A program made the translations under genes and the position numbers. Under the pieces are notes generated by a model. The model was given only the letters and a program-made list of their open reading frames with translations, did not search any database and was not told the origin of the DNA. A stretch of 57,287 nucleotides of DNA from a virus. Each line of letters opens with the position of its first letter. Within the stretch, counting starts at the first letter, position 1. Of this stretch, positions 1-9,181 are shown piece after piece. Where the stretch lies: IMG/VR virus record IMGVR_UViG_3300025869_000014, positions 1-57,287 of that record; one strand, 5' to 3'.

Positions 1-3000
1 GCTTCAGCTTCAACCTGTGCGCCTATAAGAGTGTTTTGAGTCCCGCTTGTAACATTATCACCTGCAAGACCACCCACGAATGTGTTGTTTACGCCTGTGG
101 TTACTGCGGCTCCTGCTGATACACCCATAAGCGTGTTATTAGAGCCGGTTGTTATGCTATAACCTGCAACATAACCAACAGCAGTGTTATTTGCATCTGT
201 TGCTGAGGTGTTATTTTGCGTAAACAACGCAGCATAACCTATAGCCGTTGACCTGCTTCCTAGCGTTTCTTGCCCTAAAGTGTTTACGCCAATAGCTATG
301 TTGAAATCAGCGTCTGTTAACGCATCACCTGCTAGACCACCGATTAGGGTGTTAGATACGCCTGTGGTTACTGCGGCTCCTGCTGTATACCCCACGGCTG
401 TGTTAAAAGAATCTGTAGCTGATGTAAAGTTTTGCGCTTCTAAAGCGCCTACACCAATCGCTGTTGTTTTACTTCCTAATGTATCTCCTGATAAGGCGTG
501 ATAGCCTAGTGCTACGTTATAATCAGCGTCAGTTAAAGCATCACCTGTTAATCCACCGATGAGCGTATTTTGAACGCCTGTGGTTACTGAATCTCCACAT
601 TGAAAACCAATAGCAACATTGTAAGCATTTGTAGCTGAAGTAAAGTTTTGAACTTGTAATGCACTACGACCTATGGCTACTGACCTTGAGCCTAAAGTAT
701 CGCCTGATAAAGCTAAATAACCTATAGCAACATTATAATCAGCATCTGTTAAAGCATCACCCGCTAGTCCACCAATGAGGGTGTTTTCTGTGCCTGTGGT
801 TACTGCATTACCTGCGCTATAACCGACCGCTGTATTATAGGCAAGACCATCATAATTCTGTGCGTTTAATGTATAAGCACCAATCGCAACACTCCTGCCG
901 CCAGTGTCTTCCGTTTGCAGCGCATTCAGGCCAAGTGCCACGTTCTGACTGCCCGTAGTAAGAGAGTTGCCTGATAAGCCACCCATAAGGGTATTGTTTG
1001 TGCCTGTGGTTACTGATTGTCCTGAACCATAACCCAATGCTGTGTTGTACATGTTAGCTGCTGAAGCAGGGTTTTGAACTTCAAGTGCATAAGTACCAAC
1101 AGCGGTTGAGCGACTACCTACAGTGTTAGCGCCTAAAGAGCTATACCCGACAGCAACATTATTATCTGCATCAGTTAAGGCATCACCTGCTAAACCACCG
1201 ATCAGGGTGTTCTGAACACCTGTGGTTATTAATTCTCCAGTGCCGTAACCAACTGCTGTGTTATAAGAATCTGTAGAAGTTGTAAAGTTTTGAGACTGTA
1301 GTGCGGCTCGTCCAATAGCTACGTTTCTATCGCCTTTGGTATCAGCACTAAGAGCATGGGTTCCTACTGCAACATTAGTGTTTCCGACAGTAAGCGCATC
1401 CCCTGCAAGTGCACCGATTAACGTGTTTTCTGTGCCTGTGGTTACTGCATTACCTGCGCCGTACCCGACAGCCGTGTTGTAGGTAGTAGTTGCCGTTGTA
1501 AAGTTTTGGTTGTATAGCGTTTCGTAACCAATAGCGACTGAGCCAGTTCCTTTAGTATCTAGCCTTAAAGCTAACCGTCCCATTGCTACATTTTGATTAC
1601 CTTCTGTTATGCCGAAACCTGAGTCGCGCCCAATAAAAGAATTAGAATGGCCAGTAGTAATTGCATTTCCAACGCGTCCACCTACAAGCGTATTAGATGC
1701 GCCTGTGGTTATTGCTGCTCCGGCGTTGTGTCCAATGCCTATATTATAAGCAGCAGTTGAATCGGTAAAGTTTTGACTACCTAAAGCAAAATAGCCTATG
1801 CCAATAGACCTGCCTCCTGTTGTCTCAGCAACTAACGCAGACGAACCAATAGCTGCATTATAAGTACCTGTGGTGTTTGCTGATAAAGCATGATGTCCAA
1901 CGGCAATGTTGTTAGAGGCGGTAGTGTTGGAGTTTAATGCGGCATCACCTAATGCTACATTAGCAGCGCCTGTGGTGGTTGCGCCTAACGCACTATAACC
2001 AACCGCTACGTTAGAACCTCCAGAAGTAAGAGCATCACCTGCAAGACCGCCGATTAGGGTAGCGCGGGTAGCTGTGGTTACTGTTTGCCCTGCATCGTAA
2101 CCGATAGCAACGTTATACATGTCTGTATTTGAGGCAGGGTTTTGCAGACGTAGCGCATTATTTCCTATTGCTACTGACCTATCACCGACAGTGTTAGCAT
2201 GTAAAGCTTGATAGCCCATACCTACATTGTGATCACCTGTGGTGTTCGCTACTAAAGCACTTTTACCCACTGCCGTGTTGTAAGAAGCGGTGGTGTTTGC
2301 GTATAGAGCAGTATCACCAACCCCTACGTTGTTTGCGCCTGTGGTGTTTGAAAGTAAAGCACTATTGCCAACTGCTACGTTATTTGCTGCCGTGGTATTA
2401 CTACTTAAAGCTGCATATCCAAGACCAGTGTTTGTCGTACCTGTCGTGTTAGCGTCTAAAACAAAAGCTCCTAATGCGGTATTTCCAGCACCAGTATTAT
2501 TTAAAAGAGTCTGATGGCCGACAGCAGTATTATTTGATGCAGTAGTATTGATTTGTAAAGATTGTCTACCTATGGCAGTATTTGCAGTTCCGGTAGTGGT
2601 ACTTGTCAGTGCATTTTGACCAACTGCCACATTACTGTCAGCAGTAGTTACAGCATCTCCGGCAGCATCTCCTATAAAGACACTATAACTGCCTGTAGTA
2701 ATAGATGAACCTGCGCCTTTACCCACCGCGGTATTTTGTGTGCCTGTGGTGTTTGCATTTAAAGCACTTCTACCCACTGCCGTATTGTTTGTGCCTGTGG
2801 TGTTTGCTGCTAAACCACCTGTTCCTACCGCAGTATTATTAGAAGCTGTGGTATTAGCACCTAAAGCACTTGTACCTACTGCGGTATTGCTTCCGCCAGT
2901 AGAGTTTGCGTCTAAAGATACTGTGCCTACTGCGGTGTTTTGTGTGCCGGTGGTGTTCGCGTACAGTGCGCTTTGTCCTACTGCAACATTCGCATTACCT

Positions 3001-3850
3001 GTAGTGTTTGATGCTAAAGAGGTATAACCAAAAGCTGAGTTGCCAGAAGCTGTAGTGTTTGCACCTAAAGAAGCATAGCCCACTGCTGTATTATTATCTG
3101 CAGTCGTGTTAGCGTCTAAAGAACCCATGCCGACAGCGACATTATAGTCTCCTGTGGTGTTCGCTACTAAAGCCTCTCTACCAAAAGCAGAATTTCTTAC
3201 TCCTGTTGTATTTCCACCTAAAGCGCCATAGCCAAGGGCTGAGTTATAAGAACCCTCCGTATTTGCATCTAAAGAATTAGTACCCACGGCAACATTTTCA
3301 GTTCCTGTGGTGTTTGCGCTTAAAGAGTTGTAACCCATCGCTGTGTTGTTAGAGGCAGTTGTGTTTGCTTTTAGCGCCTGAAAACCCACGGCCACGTTAC
3401 TAGCACCAGTTGTATTTATGTCCATTGCTAAATAACCAAGGGCAACATTATTGCTTCCTGTTGTGTTATTCCGCAGAGCGCCGTAGCCCATAGCTATATG
3501 ATTGGAGCCAGTAGTGTTGTCCTCTAATGCTCTTCTACCTACGCCAGTATTAGTTTCGCCTGTTGTGTTGGAAAGCAGGGAATCCACACCAACCGCGGTA
3601 TTACTAGAGCCTGTGGTGTTTGCAGTTAAAGTGCTTCTGCCCAAGGCAGTGTTGTTTGCTCCAGTAGTGTTCTGTCCTAAAGCAGAGCCGCCTACCGCTG
3701 TATTATTGTCTGCCGTGGTGTTTGCGTCTAAAGAAAAAGCACCGACCGCAGTATTTTGAGTTCCTGTAGTGTTTGAAGCAAGCGAGTTACTGCCTATGCC
3801 AACATTGTTATCACCAGTAGTAATCGCAGTACCTGCTTCATCGCCCACGA
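1..3850 (-). repeat. Hierarchical tail-fibre repeats (51-bp units, 210-267-bp super-units)
   Basis: The coding strand is built of 51-bp units (17 codons). In the first 1.7 kb the landmark CCTGTGGTTA (plus strand) recurs at 94, 361, 577, 793, 1003, 1219, 1435 and 1702. The intervals are therefore 267, 216, 216, 210, 216, 216 and 267 bp. The 216-bp super-unit is 72 codons, and 267 is 216 plus one more 51-bp unit. From about 2200 to 3780 the repeats become simple 51-bp tandems. Every interval is a multiple of three, so unequal recombination would keep the frame. Confidence 0.85.
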
Positions 3851-5213
3851 CAGTATTATAATTACCACCGCTTACAATGCTGTTACCTGCGTTGACACCA
3901 AAGCGGACGTTAGAGGTTCCTAGCGTTGGTGTGGATATAGAGCCCGTGACTTCTTGATCGCCCACCACCTTTAATCCATGAGTGGGAGTGAGTAGAGTTT
4001 TGGCTGTACTGTTTTCTATTGAAATAGTCGCGCGTGCGGTTCCGCCGGTATCCATCAGTTTTATGAGCGGGCCGTCAGCGGTTGCGTTACCAGCATATAG
4101 AGCCGCTATAGTTGCGGAAGACGGTCTAAATGCGACGGTTGGCGCTGTTATTGTTTCCGAACTAGTAAAATAAGGCGCTGTTGCTCCGCCTGCGTAAACG
4201 TCACCGGAGAACGTAGCCGTAGTGGCTGTGATGCCTGCGTTAAACGTAGCCGCACCTGCTTCTGACATATCTAAAACAATAGCATTGATGCTTGAGCCAC
4301 CGTCAGACCCGGATAAATAAATATCACCGTCTGATACCATGTTCTGCAAATACAAATTATTTGGCGTAGAGTTTGTGTACAGAGAACCCCAGTGAGTGCC
4401 GCCATTTAAAAGTTTGATGTCTGCACCATCCGCATCAAGGAGGATGTCTCCTGCAACGTCGAGGGTTAGGTCGCCTGAACTTACGTCAATCTCATTGCCA
4501 TCTATCGTAATGTTATCTACTACTACACCCGCGTTGGCTGTTACTACGCCGCCTGCGACAACAGTGCCAGATACATCTAAGTTACCATTCAGGTCTACGG
4601 TGGTAGCAGCTATCTGAATCTCAGTGTCAGCAACGATGTCAAGCTGTCCGTCTGCGCTTGAGTTTATGTAGATTGCGGCATCGCGGAACTGAACTTTGTC
4701 TGTTGTGCTAAGTTCTATATTAGTGCCGCCGGAGGTGTTACCTGCAACCAACACTTCTGTCAGCGTATCTGTTACGCCCGGATCAACGCCCGCCATCGCA
4801 TCAACTACCGCTGCGCCTGAGCCTGCACCATCTAAATAAACAATCGCCGTTTTACCTGTAAGAATGGTAACGTTAGCCCCAGAGCCTTGAGAGATTGCAA
4901 TCGATTGTGATCCTGTAGTTGCATTCTCTATAAACATCACGCGAGATAAAGTATTAGGTGCAATCGTACAAGTTCTTGTTGCCGTCAAACTGCCAGCAGA
5001 AGTAATCTTAAAGTACATTGCACGAGCAGGATCTGAAGTACCATCTGCAACGGTAGTTGTTGCGTCAGCATCGGAACTAAACACCTGCTGAGTTGCATAA
5101 CCTAGTGCTTCGCCAATTAACTCAAGGTTAGTATTTGTTGATGTACCCCATGTTCCGGCTTCATCGCCAGTGCTTATTTCTTTTAATCTAAGATCATTTA
5201 CATACGTTGCCAT
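1..5213 (-). CDS. Tail fibre, N-terminal part and repeat shaft (runs off the window edge)
   Basis: The frame is open from an ATG at 5213 to base 1, about 1737 residues, and continues at 57071 in the same frame when the ends are joined (about 1902 aa in all). The N-terminus (MATYVNDLRLKEISTGDEAG) resembles the attachment end of marine phage fibres. Next comes a beta-rich shaft, residues about 60-440, with 'DGNEIDVSSGDLTLDVAGDI'-type segments. From about residue 450 onward there are dozens of 17-residue repeats of the form NTTGxxNTAVGxxALxA, a YadA/Hep_Hag-like left-handed beta-roll pattern expected to trimerise. It starts right after the stop of the upstream structural gene. The repeats and the S74 domain encoded at 56576-57199 make a receptor-binding fibre the best call. 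Host receptor unknown. Confidence 0.85.
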   Translation of the reverse strand, partial: MATYVNDLRLKEISTGDEAGTWGTSTNTNLELIGEALGYATQQVFSSDADATTTVADGTSDPARAMYFKITSAGSLTATRTCTIAPNTLSRVMFIENATTGSQSIAISQGSGANVTILTGKTAIVYLDGAGSGAAVVDAMAGVDPGVTDTLTEVLVAGNTSGGTNIELSTTDKVQFRDAAIYINSSADGQLDIVADTEIQIAATTVDLNGNLDVSGTVVAGGVVTANAGVVVDNITIDGNEIDVSSGDLTLDVAGDILLDADGADIKLLNGGTHWGSLYTNSTPNNLYLQNMVSDGDIYLSGSDGGSSINAIVLDMSEAGAATFNAGITATTATFSGDVYAGGATAPYFTSSETITAPTVAFRPSSATIAALYAGNATADGPLIKLMDTGGTARATISIENSTAKTLLTPTHGLKVVGDQEVTGSISTPTLGTSNVRFGVNAGNSIVSGGNYNTVVGDEAGTAITTGDNNVGIGSNSLASNTTGTQNTAVGAFSLDANTTADNNTAVGGSALGQNTTGANNTALGRSTLTANTTGSSNTAVGVDSLLSNTTGETNTGVGRRALEDNTTGSNHIAMGYGALRNNTTGSNNVALGYLAMDINTTGASNVAVGFQALKANTTASNNTAMGYNSLSANTTGTENVAVGTNSLDANTEGSYNSALGYGALGGNTTGVRNSAFGREALVANTTGDYNVAVGMGSLDANTTADNNTAVGYASLGANTTASGNSAFGYTSLASNTTGNANVAVGQSALYANTTGTQNTAVGTVSLDANSTGGSNTAVGTSALGANTTASNNTAVGTGGLAANTTGTNNTAVGRSALNANTTGTQNTAVGKGAGSSITTGSYSVFIGDAAGDAVTTADSNVAVGQNALTSTTTGTANTAIGRQSLQINTTASNNTAVGHQTLLNNTGAGNTALGAFVLDANTTGTTNTGLGYAALSSNTTAANNVAVGNSALLSNTTGANNVGVGDTALYANTTASYNTAVGKSALVANTTGDHNVGMGYQALHANTVGDRSVAIGNNALRLQNPASNTDMYNVAIGYDAGQTVTTATRATLIGGLAGDALTSGGSNVAVGYSALGATTTGAANVALGDAALNSNTTASNNIAVGHHALSANTTGTYNAAIGSSALVAETTGGRSIGIGYFALGSQNFTDSTAAYNIGIGHNAGAAITTGASNTLVGGRVGNAITTGHSNSFIGRDSGFGITEGNQNVAMGRLALRLDTKGTGSVAIGYETLYNQNFTTATTTYNTAVGYGAGNAVTTGTENTLIGALAGDALTVGNTNVAVGTHALSADTKGDRNVAIGRAALQSQNFTTSTDSYNTAVGYGTGELITTGVQNTLIGGLAGDALTDADNNVAVGYSSLGANTVGSRSTAVGTYALEVQNPASAANMYNTALGYGSGQSVTTGTNNTLMGGLSGNSLTTGSQNVALGLNALQTEDTGGRSVAIGAYTLNAQNYDGLAYNTAVGYSAGNAVTTGTENTLIGGLAGDALTDADYNVAIGYLALSGDTLGSRSVAIGRSALQVQNFTSATNAYNVAIGFQCGDSVTTGVQNTLIGGLTGDALTDADYNVALGYHALSGDTLGSKTTAIGVGALEAQNFTSATDSFNTAVGYTAGAAVTTGVSNTLIGGLAGDALTDADFNIAIGVNTLGQETLGSRSTAIGYAALFTQNNTSATDANNTAVGYVAGYSITTGSNNTLMGVSAGAAVTTGVNNTFVGGLAGDNVTSGTQNTLIGAQVEAE
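91..385. repeat. 28-bp direct repeat pair (91-118 and 358-385)
   Basis: An identical 28-bp stretch starting ACGCCTGTGGTTACTGCGGC occurs at 91-118 and 358-385, 267 bp apart. It is the exact point at which the copy at the right end of the window switches from matching base 118 to matching base 386, so it is the crossover site of the length variant. Confidence 0.85.
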
Positions 5214-5984
5214 TTAAGCTGCCTCTTCTTGCCAGTTTGGTGTTTGACTTGCTGATACTGAATTCCAACTTGGCGTTTGATTCGCGGATATAGAGCTCCA
5301 GTTTGGTGTTTGACTTGCAGATATAGAACTCCAGTTCGGTGTTTGACTTGCAGATATAGGATTCCAATTAGGGTTTTGATTAGGATTTATTTTACTCCAA
5401 ACAAGTATCGTTCCGACTTGTCCTTGGCAAGAAACTCCAGCAACCGAAACATCAACATCAATGATAACAGTAACATTGCCAATGGAACCCGTCGAAGATA
5501 CCCCAGTAACACTACAGTTTGCATCTGCAGAAACTGAAACCGTACCAATAGATCCGCTGACAGCCAAGCCTGATGGAGAAACATTTGCAGCCGCTGTAAC
5601 AGTAACACTATTAATTCCCCCTGATGCCGCAACACCAGTGACAGAAACTTCTGAATCCGCAGAAACGGTAACACTACCAACTGAACCAGTAGCCGAAACA
5701 CCTGTAACAGAAACATTTGAATCTGCTGTAATAGATACAGAGCCAACAGTTCCAGATGCAGATACGCCTGTAACTGATACTTGAGCATCTGCTGAAACCG
5801 AAACTGTGCCAAGCGCAGATGTTCCAGATAACCCTGTAAGAGAAACATTTGCATCTGCCGAAACCGAAACTGTGCCAAGTGCAGATGATCCTTGAGCAAG
5901 AGGAACGCTTTCTCCCCAGCCAGCATCGCCCCAGCTTTGGTTAGAACTGTTCCAACCTTGAAACGCAACAGTGACATTAGCCAC
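5214..5984 (-). CDS. Repeat-rich virion protein of unknown function (tail-associated)
   Basis: A 256-residue protein directly upstream of the tail fibre. After a Trp-rich start (residues 10-25) it has about eight copies of a 22-residue repeat, VSVSADANVSVTGVSATGxV, likely beta-strand. The C-terminal 60 residues hold about five copies of a 10-11-residue unit, SASQTPNWSSI. There are no Cys clusters or membrane segments. Its place between connector-type genes and the fibre suggests a distal tail component or fibre adaptor; that is inference. The two repeat types have different periods and probably fold separately. Confidence 0.7.
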   Translation of the reverse strand: MANVTVAFQGWNSSNQSWGDAGWGESVPLAQGSSALGTVSVSADANVSLTGLSGTSALGTVSVSADAQVSVTGVSASGTVGSVSITADSNVSVTGVSATGSVGSVTVSADSEVSVTGVAASGGINSVTVTAAANVSPSGLAVSGSIGTVSVSADANCSVTGVSSTGSIGNVTVIIDVDVSVAGVSCQGQVGTILVWSKINPNQNPNWNPISASQTPNWSSISASQTPNWSSISANQTPSWNSVSASQTPNWQEEAA

Positions 5985-5992
5985 TAAATATT

Positions 5993-6421
5993 CTACGCAA
6001 TTCTTATAATGGCGTTACTTGCATCTGCTGTAGGAAAGGTAATTGTAAAATCACCAGCAGTAGATGTTTTATCTGCGCCAAAATCTAAAACACAAACGCT
6101 TGGGTCACCAGAAGCTGCTTCGTTAAAAATCAAAGCACCTCTTGCCGTAACCGAAGCCGAACTAAAAGTAAGGTCGTTAAAGTCTGTAAATCCAGTTGTG
6201 CCAGAACTAGTAGGTGTTACGCTTGTTAAAAAAGCACCCTTAGCTGTATAGCCACTACCACTGGACTCCCCGCTAGAAGTATAAGCTGTAGTCGAAGCTG
6301 CAAGACTTGCAGAGCTTGTATAAAGAGCAAGCTTGAAAACATTACTTGCTGCTGTAAAATTGTGCTTTGCTTCTAGCAATTCTTTTTTAAAAGAAGTACA
6401 CATTGCCTGAGTAATAGCCAT
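5993..6421 (-). CDS. Small virion protein, unknown
   Basis: A 142-residue, Ser/Thr/Ala-rich, beta-type protein starting MAITQAMCTSFKKELLEAKH. Proteins with this opening are common in marine phage structural operons, but no biochemical role is known to me. Its start shares one base with the stop of the upstream gene, so the pair are probably translated together. The lack of a signal peptide, membrane segment or catalytic motif supports a structural role near the tail. Confidence 0.7.
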   Translation of the reverse strand: MAITQAMCTSFKKELLEAKHNFTAASNVFKLALYTSSASLAASTTAYTSSGESSGSGYTAKGAFLTSVTPTSSGTTGFTDFNDLTFSSASVTARGALIFNEAASGDPSVCVLDFGADKTSTAGDFTITFPTADASNAIIRIA

Positions 6422-6708
6422 TATAGGCTCCTTATTATTTCTGCTATTTCCGGATATTCTTTAGATTCAAGTTCTGCAATCATTGTTGTCTTATTGCTAT
6501 TAACAGCTTCTTTCATGTAGAAAGAAATAACATCTTTTATTTGGCTTTTAAAAACTTCAGCCTGCTCAGAGATAAGTGGGTGGCTTTTATCTCCTACCGA
6601 TATTATAGTGCTTGTTGCTCTGTCAGCCCAATATTCAATGGGAAATCCTTTGTTATTGGTTGTTAGTACTTTAACAGAGCCAACGTTTCCTACTGTTATG
6701 TCAAACAT
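6421..6708 (-). CDS. Small conserved-type virion-operon protein
   Basis: 95 residues. The N-terminal half is predicted beta (FDITVGNVGSVKVLTTNNKG); the C-terminal half (residues 50-95) is helical and charged. The ends abut both neighbours by a single base, typical of this operon. I recognise no domain. The position downstream of the connector genes suggests a small head-tail or tail chaperone-like role, which is a guess. Confidence 0.6.
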   Translation of the reverse strand: MFDITVGNVGSVKVLTTNNKGFPIEYWADRATSTIISVGDKSHPLISEQAEVFKSQIKDVISFYMKEAVNSNKTTMIAELESKEYPEIAEIIRSL

Positions 6709-7346
6709 TATCTAGCAGCCCTTACAGATCCAGACCTATAACTGTCTGTAGTACTATAACCTTCTCCAAGTGCTTTAAGGTTTTCTAAAGCTTCCATGTA
6801 TCTAGTATTATAAACTTGCATTAAATCAGGATTTCCTTTCATAAACGTGTATGACTCAACAAGACATCCGTAAAGCAAACTGCTTTCTGCATTAGTGCCT
6901 AGCCAACTAGTGCCATCAGAAGAGACTGTTATAGACTCCGGCTTATAAAAGTAATGAAGCTCTACATTGTAATTGCTTTGGGGTGTAGGGCCAATAATAA
7001 AATTAGCATCAGAAAATAATCCATAGTATTTTGGAACACCTTCTGTAGAAGAACTTGGGTAAGCTTCTCTAATAAAGTTTACGTCTTTAAATAACAAAAA
7101 CTCATAGCCACTGTTATCAACAGCTAATGAGTACGGAGCTAAAAAATCAGAAGGCGTTGCTAAGTAAGCATTACCAGAAGTTGTTATTCCTGTAGAATTT
7201 TTTCTAAAGTCTGGAAGCTGAACAGATTTTAAAATCCTGTCTTCTGCTTGCGTAATAATTACAGACAAATTATTAACAAACGTTGTTTCGCTATTTTGAG
7301 TATAGTCCTGAATAGCCTGCTTAAGAGTTGTAAACGTCCAAGCCAT
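6708..7346 (-). CDS. Probable head-tail adaptor protein (SU10-adaptor type)
   Basis: 212 residues. A helical N-terminus (FTTLKQAIQDYTQNSETTFV) is followed by a region with ITQAEDRILKSVQLPDFRKN and a 'YLATPSDFLAPYSLAV' beta segment, then a C-terminal helix pair. This is the layout of podovirus connector/adaptor proteins that bind under the portal. Position fits: two genes downstream of another connector-like protein and in the capsid-tail operon. The family call rests on pattern only; a gp11-like tail tube is the alternative. Confidence 0.55.
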   Translation of the reverse strand: MAWTFTTLKQAIQDYTQNSETTFVNNLSVIITQAEDRILKSVQLPDFRKNSTGITTSGNAYLATPSDFLAPYSLAVDNSGYEFLLFKDVNFIREAYPSSSTEGVPKYYGLFSDANFIIGPTPQSNYNVELHYFYKPESITVSSDGTSWLGTNAESSLLYGCLVESYTFMKGNPDLMQVYNTRYMEALENLKALGEGYSTTDSYRSGSVRAAR

Positions 7347-7684
7347 TACGTCACCACCGTCACATTGCCTATTTGGCCTTCAATATCTAATCCAATTGTT
7401 CTGCTGCCCAAAGCTGACACGCCGCCCCCAACTGGATTCCAAGCAAAATACTCTCTGCTTTCCTGCAAAGACTGATCTGGTCTTGGGTTTCTTAATGCTT
7501 GAGGGTCATCTAATCGAACCTTTCCTAGCTGCAACTGAGGTTGATCTTGATCTAAAACATCCTTGCCAACAAGCAAGCCTGTAGGTCTTTGATTAACAAT
7601 CTGCGGAACCAAATCTTTTTTTGGATACCTGAATCCGGTTCGATCACAATAACCAAAAGCATACTTTCCGCTAGCATAACTCAA
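7346..7684 (-). CDS. Small conserved virion-operon protein, GYCDRTGFRY type
   Basis: 112 residues with an N-terminal signature YAFGYCDRTGFRYPKKDLV and a 'TGLLVGKDVLDQDQPQ' stretch. I know this signature from marine phage structural operons without an assigned function. It overlaps the upstream connector gene by four bases. It is acidic/neutral, has no membrane segment, and carries one Cys, so no zinc site. Probably a connector accessory protein. Confidence 0.65.
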   Translation of the reverse strand: MSYASGKYAFGYCDRTGFRYPKKDLVPQIVNQRPTGLLVGKDVLDQDQPQLQLGKVRLDDPQALRNPRPDQSLQESREYFAWNPVGGGVSALGSRTIGLDIEGQIGNVTVVT

Positions 7685-8373
7685 AACTGATAACCTCCCG
7701 GAGAAACAAAAAGAGAAGCTTTTTCTCTAGCGGCATCAGAAGCTAAGTCCCATTGTTCTTGGTATTCTCCTTTTAACAAAGGCGCTCTTTCTGCTGCTTC
7801 TGGATACTTTATAGCCAAGTTATAAGCTAAACCAGCAACAAAGCACGGCAAGTATCTAGCAGGAATGTCCATGTTATTGCTTGCTGGCTTACCAGCATCT
7901 TCTATTCTTTCCATATAATAGTAGCCAAAAGTGTACGTCTCTTGACCATCTGGAGTAGGCCAGAGATTTATGACAACACCTGTCGGCGTTCTTTGAACGT
8001 AATACTCTAGCGGCTTAGACTGAGTAAGCTTATTAGATAGGTGAGAATATTGGCTTATAGATATCCTAGACATGCTTTGATCAAACTGACTTTGCACATC
8101 TCCGGCATCTGTTCTAAGAAAACCTTCGACAATATCAAATATCTTGCCATCTAATGTATAAGAGTTTGTGCCCGCAGTTAAAGCTTGCGTTCCAAAGTTA
8201 ACTGTCCACAAGTTTAAGCCACGGTTTTGCCACTCAAGCATTAGCAGATCAATGCTTCTTCTAGCAGTTTTGTAATCATAACCACTACGAAGTTCTAACC
8301 CAGCTCTTTCAAAAGCTTCTTCTATAGCTTCGCCAAGATCTAAGTTAAAAGAAAATGTGCCACTAGTAGCCAT
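7681..8373 (-). CDS. Probable head-tail connector / tail accessory factor (P22 gp4-like)
   Basis: 230 residues. The N-terminal helical segment (DLGEAIEEAFERAGLELRSG, residues about 11-30) followed by RRSIDLLMLEWQNRGLNLW is typical of P22 gp4-like tail accessory factors. A central beta region follows, then 'DIPARYLPCFVAGLAYNLAIKYPE', which recurs in these proteins. In P22 such proteins close the portal vertex after packaging. Spacing and overlap with the next gene (four bases) show the same operon. Confidence 0.6.
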   Translation of the reverse strand: MATSGTFSFNLDLGEAIEEAFERAGLELRSGYDYKTARRSIDLLMLEWQNRGLNLWTVNFGTQALTAGTNSYTLDGKIFDIVEGFLRTDAGDVQSQFDQSMSRISISQYSHLSNKLTQSKPLEYYVQRTPTGVVINLWPTPDGQETYTFGYYYMERIEDAGKPASNNMDIPARYLPCFVAGLAYNLAIKYPEAAERAPLLKGEYQEQWDLASDAAREKASLFVSPGGYQF

Positions 8374-8648
8374 TAAACAAAGCGACCCTTAGTTTTTCCG
8401 CGAACAGCTAACCCATCAATAGGCTTTGATCTTGTTCTTCCGCCTGCTTTCATTTTAGAAGCTTCTGAAACCATACGCTCAGCTTTTAACTTTTCTGTTT
8501 CTTTTAATTCCATAGCTTCTGCTTCTTTTTTTTTGTTCTTTTTTCTTTTTTCAGTAAGCATCGCAGGAATGATACCTGCGTAATTCATAAGTCCTTCACC
8601 TTTAATTAAAGAGGCTGCTGGCGAAATGTCTGTTAATTTTAAACCCAT
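8373..8648 (-). CDS. Small charged virion-operon protein
   Basis: 91 residues, with a Lys/Glu-rich helical stretch (residues 30-60, KRKKNKKKEAEAMELKETE) and a basic C-terminus (GGRTRSKPIDGLAVRGKTKG). A good ribosome site, GGAG, lies eight bases upstream of the ATG. Part of a run of four short basic proteins. Function unknown; the composition would suit binding nucleic acid or the acidic scaffold. Confidence 0.6.
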   Translation of the reverse strand: MGLKLTDISPAASLIKGEGLMNYAGIIPAMLTEKRKKNKKKEAEAMELKETEKLKAERMVSEASKMKAGGRTRSKPIDGLAVRGKTKGRFV

Positions 8649-8666
8649 TACTTTTCTCCAAATTTA

Positions 8667-8930
8667 TTACTTTCGATTAGACTTGGCCCCAGAACACTTC
8701 CATCGTTTTCTAGAAAGATTGTTTGGCGTATTTGGATCGTTTTGTTTTTTCTTAGGGAGTCTTTTCTTAATGCCCAAACTTCTTGCACAATAGCTGTCGC
8801 CTTTGCTTGTTCCCGGCTTAACTCTTGGGCCACCGCCTTTTGCTTTACCCGCTTGTCCGTAGCTAACTTTCTTTCCAGTCGAAGTTACCTTAACCTTTGC
8901 TTTTCCTTTTGCTGGCTTTCTAGTAGCCAT
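8667..8930 (-). CDS. Basic 87-aa protein with GDSYCARS motif
   Basis: Very Lys/Gly-rich. After a basic tail comes GDSYCARSLGIKKRLP and then DPNTPNNLSRKRWKCSG, two short blocks each with one Cys. I recognise these blocks from marine phages, where the function is unassigned. This frame was chosen over a competing 61-codon frame on the same strand because of these blocks and because it abuts the next gene exactly. Perhaps a packaged DNA-binding or structural peptide. Confidence 0.65.
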   Translation of the reverse strand: MATRKPAKGKAKVKVTSTGKKVSYGQAGKAKGGGPRVKPGTSKGDSYCARSLGIKKRLPKKKQNDPNTPNNLSRKRWKCSGAKSNRK

Positions 8931-9181
8931 TATCTATGCCTCGCAGTTTTCCTTGCTATCTTTTTTGGCTGTGGTGAATGCTGCTTACCTTTTTCTTTGT
9001 CAGACTTTTTCTTTCTAGAAGTAGCTTTATACTCTTTGTCGGTTAAAGCTTTTATAGCTTTCTTTGGCAGATAACGCTCACCCGTAGCCGTCTTACCTTG
9101 GGTAGAAGGTTTGCCAGACTTGGTTCCCCACTTTTCTTTTGTCCACTTTTTAAGGGACTTCTGAGGTTTCTTAAGAGCCAT
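8930..9181 (-). CDS. Basic 83-aa conserved phage protein
   Basis: About one residue in four is Lys. Recognisable blocks are LKKWTKEKWGTKSGKPS, TGERYLPKKAIKALTDKEY and HSPQPKKIARKTARHR. The family recurs in marine phages; its function is not known to me. It shares one base with each neighbour, so the three basic genes are translated as a block. Capsid-internal DNA condensation is possible but not shown. Confidence 0.65.
   Translation of the reverse strand: MALKKPQKSLKKWTKEKWGTKSGKPSTQGKTATGERYLPKKAIKALTDKEYKATSRKKKSDKEKGKQHSPQPKKIARKTARHR

Noticed and set aside
280-3759. Several plus-strand frames with PVVFASKALLPTAVL-type repeats
   Set aside because: These are the antisense readings of the 51-bp fibre repeats; the minus frame is open throughout and has the S74 domain in phase.
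1-3850. CRISPR-like appearance of the regular repeats
   Set aside because: The repeats are coding, in frame, vary by codon-type changes and lack unique spacers.
5277-5784. Plus-strand open frames inside the 256-aa repeat protein
   Set aside because: They mirror the repeats of the real minus-strand gene, have no ribosome site and overlap one another.
8648-8833. 61-codon minus-strand frame
   Set aside because: It overlaps the 87-aa basic protein in another frame; the latter has the recognised motif blocks and fits the operon spacing.
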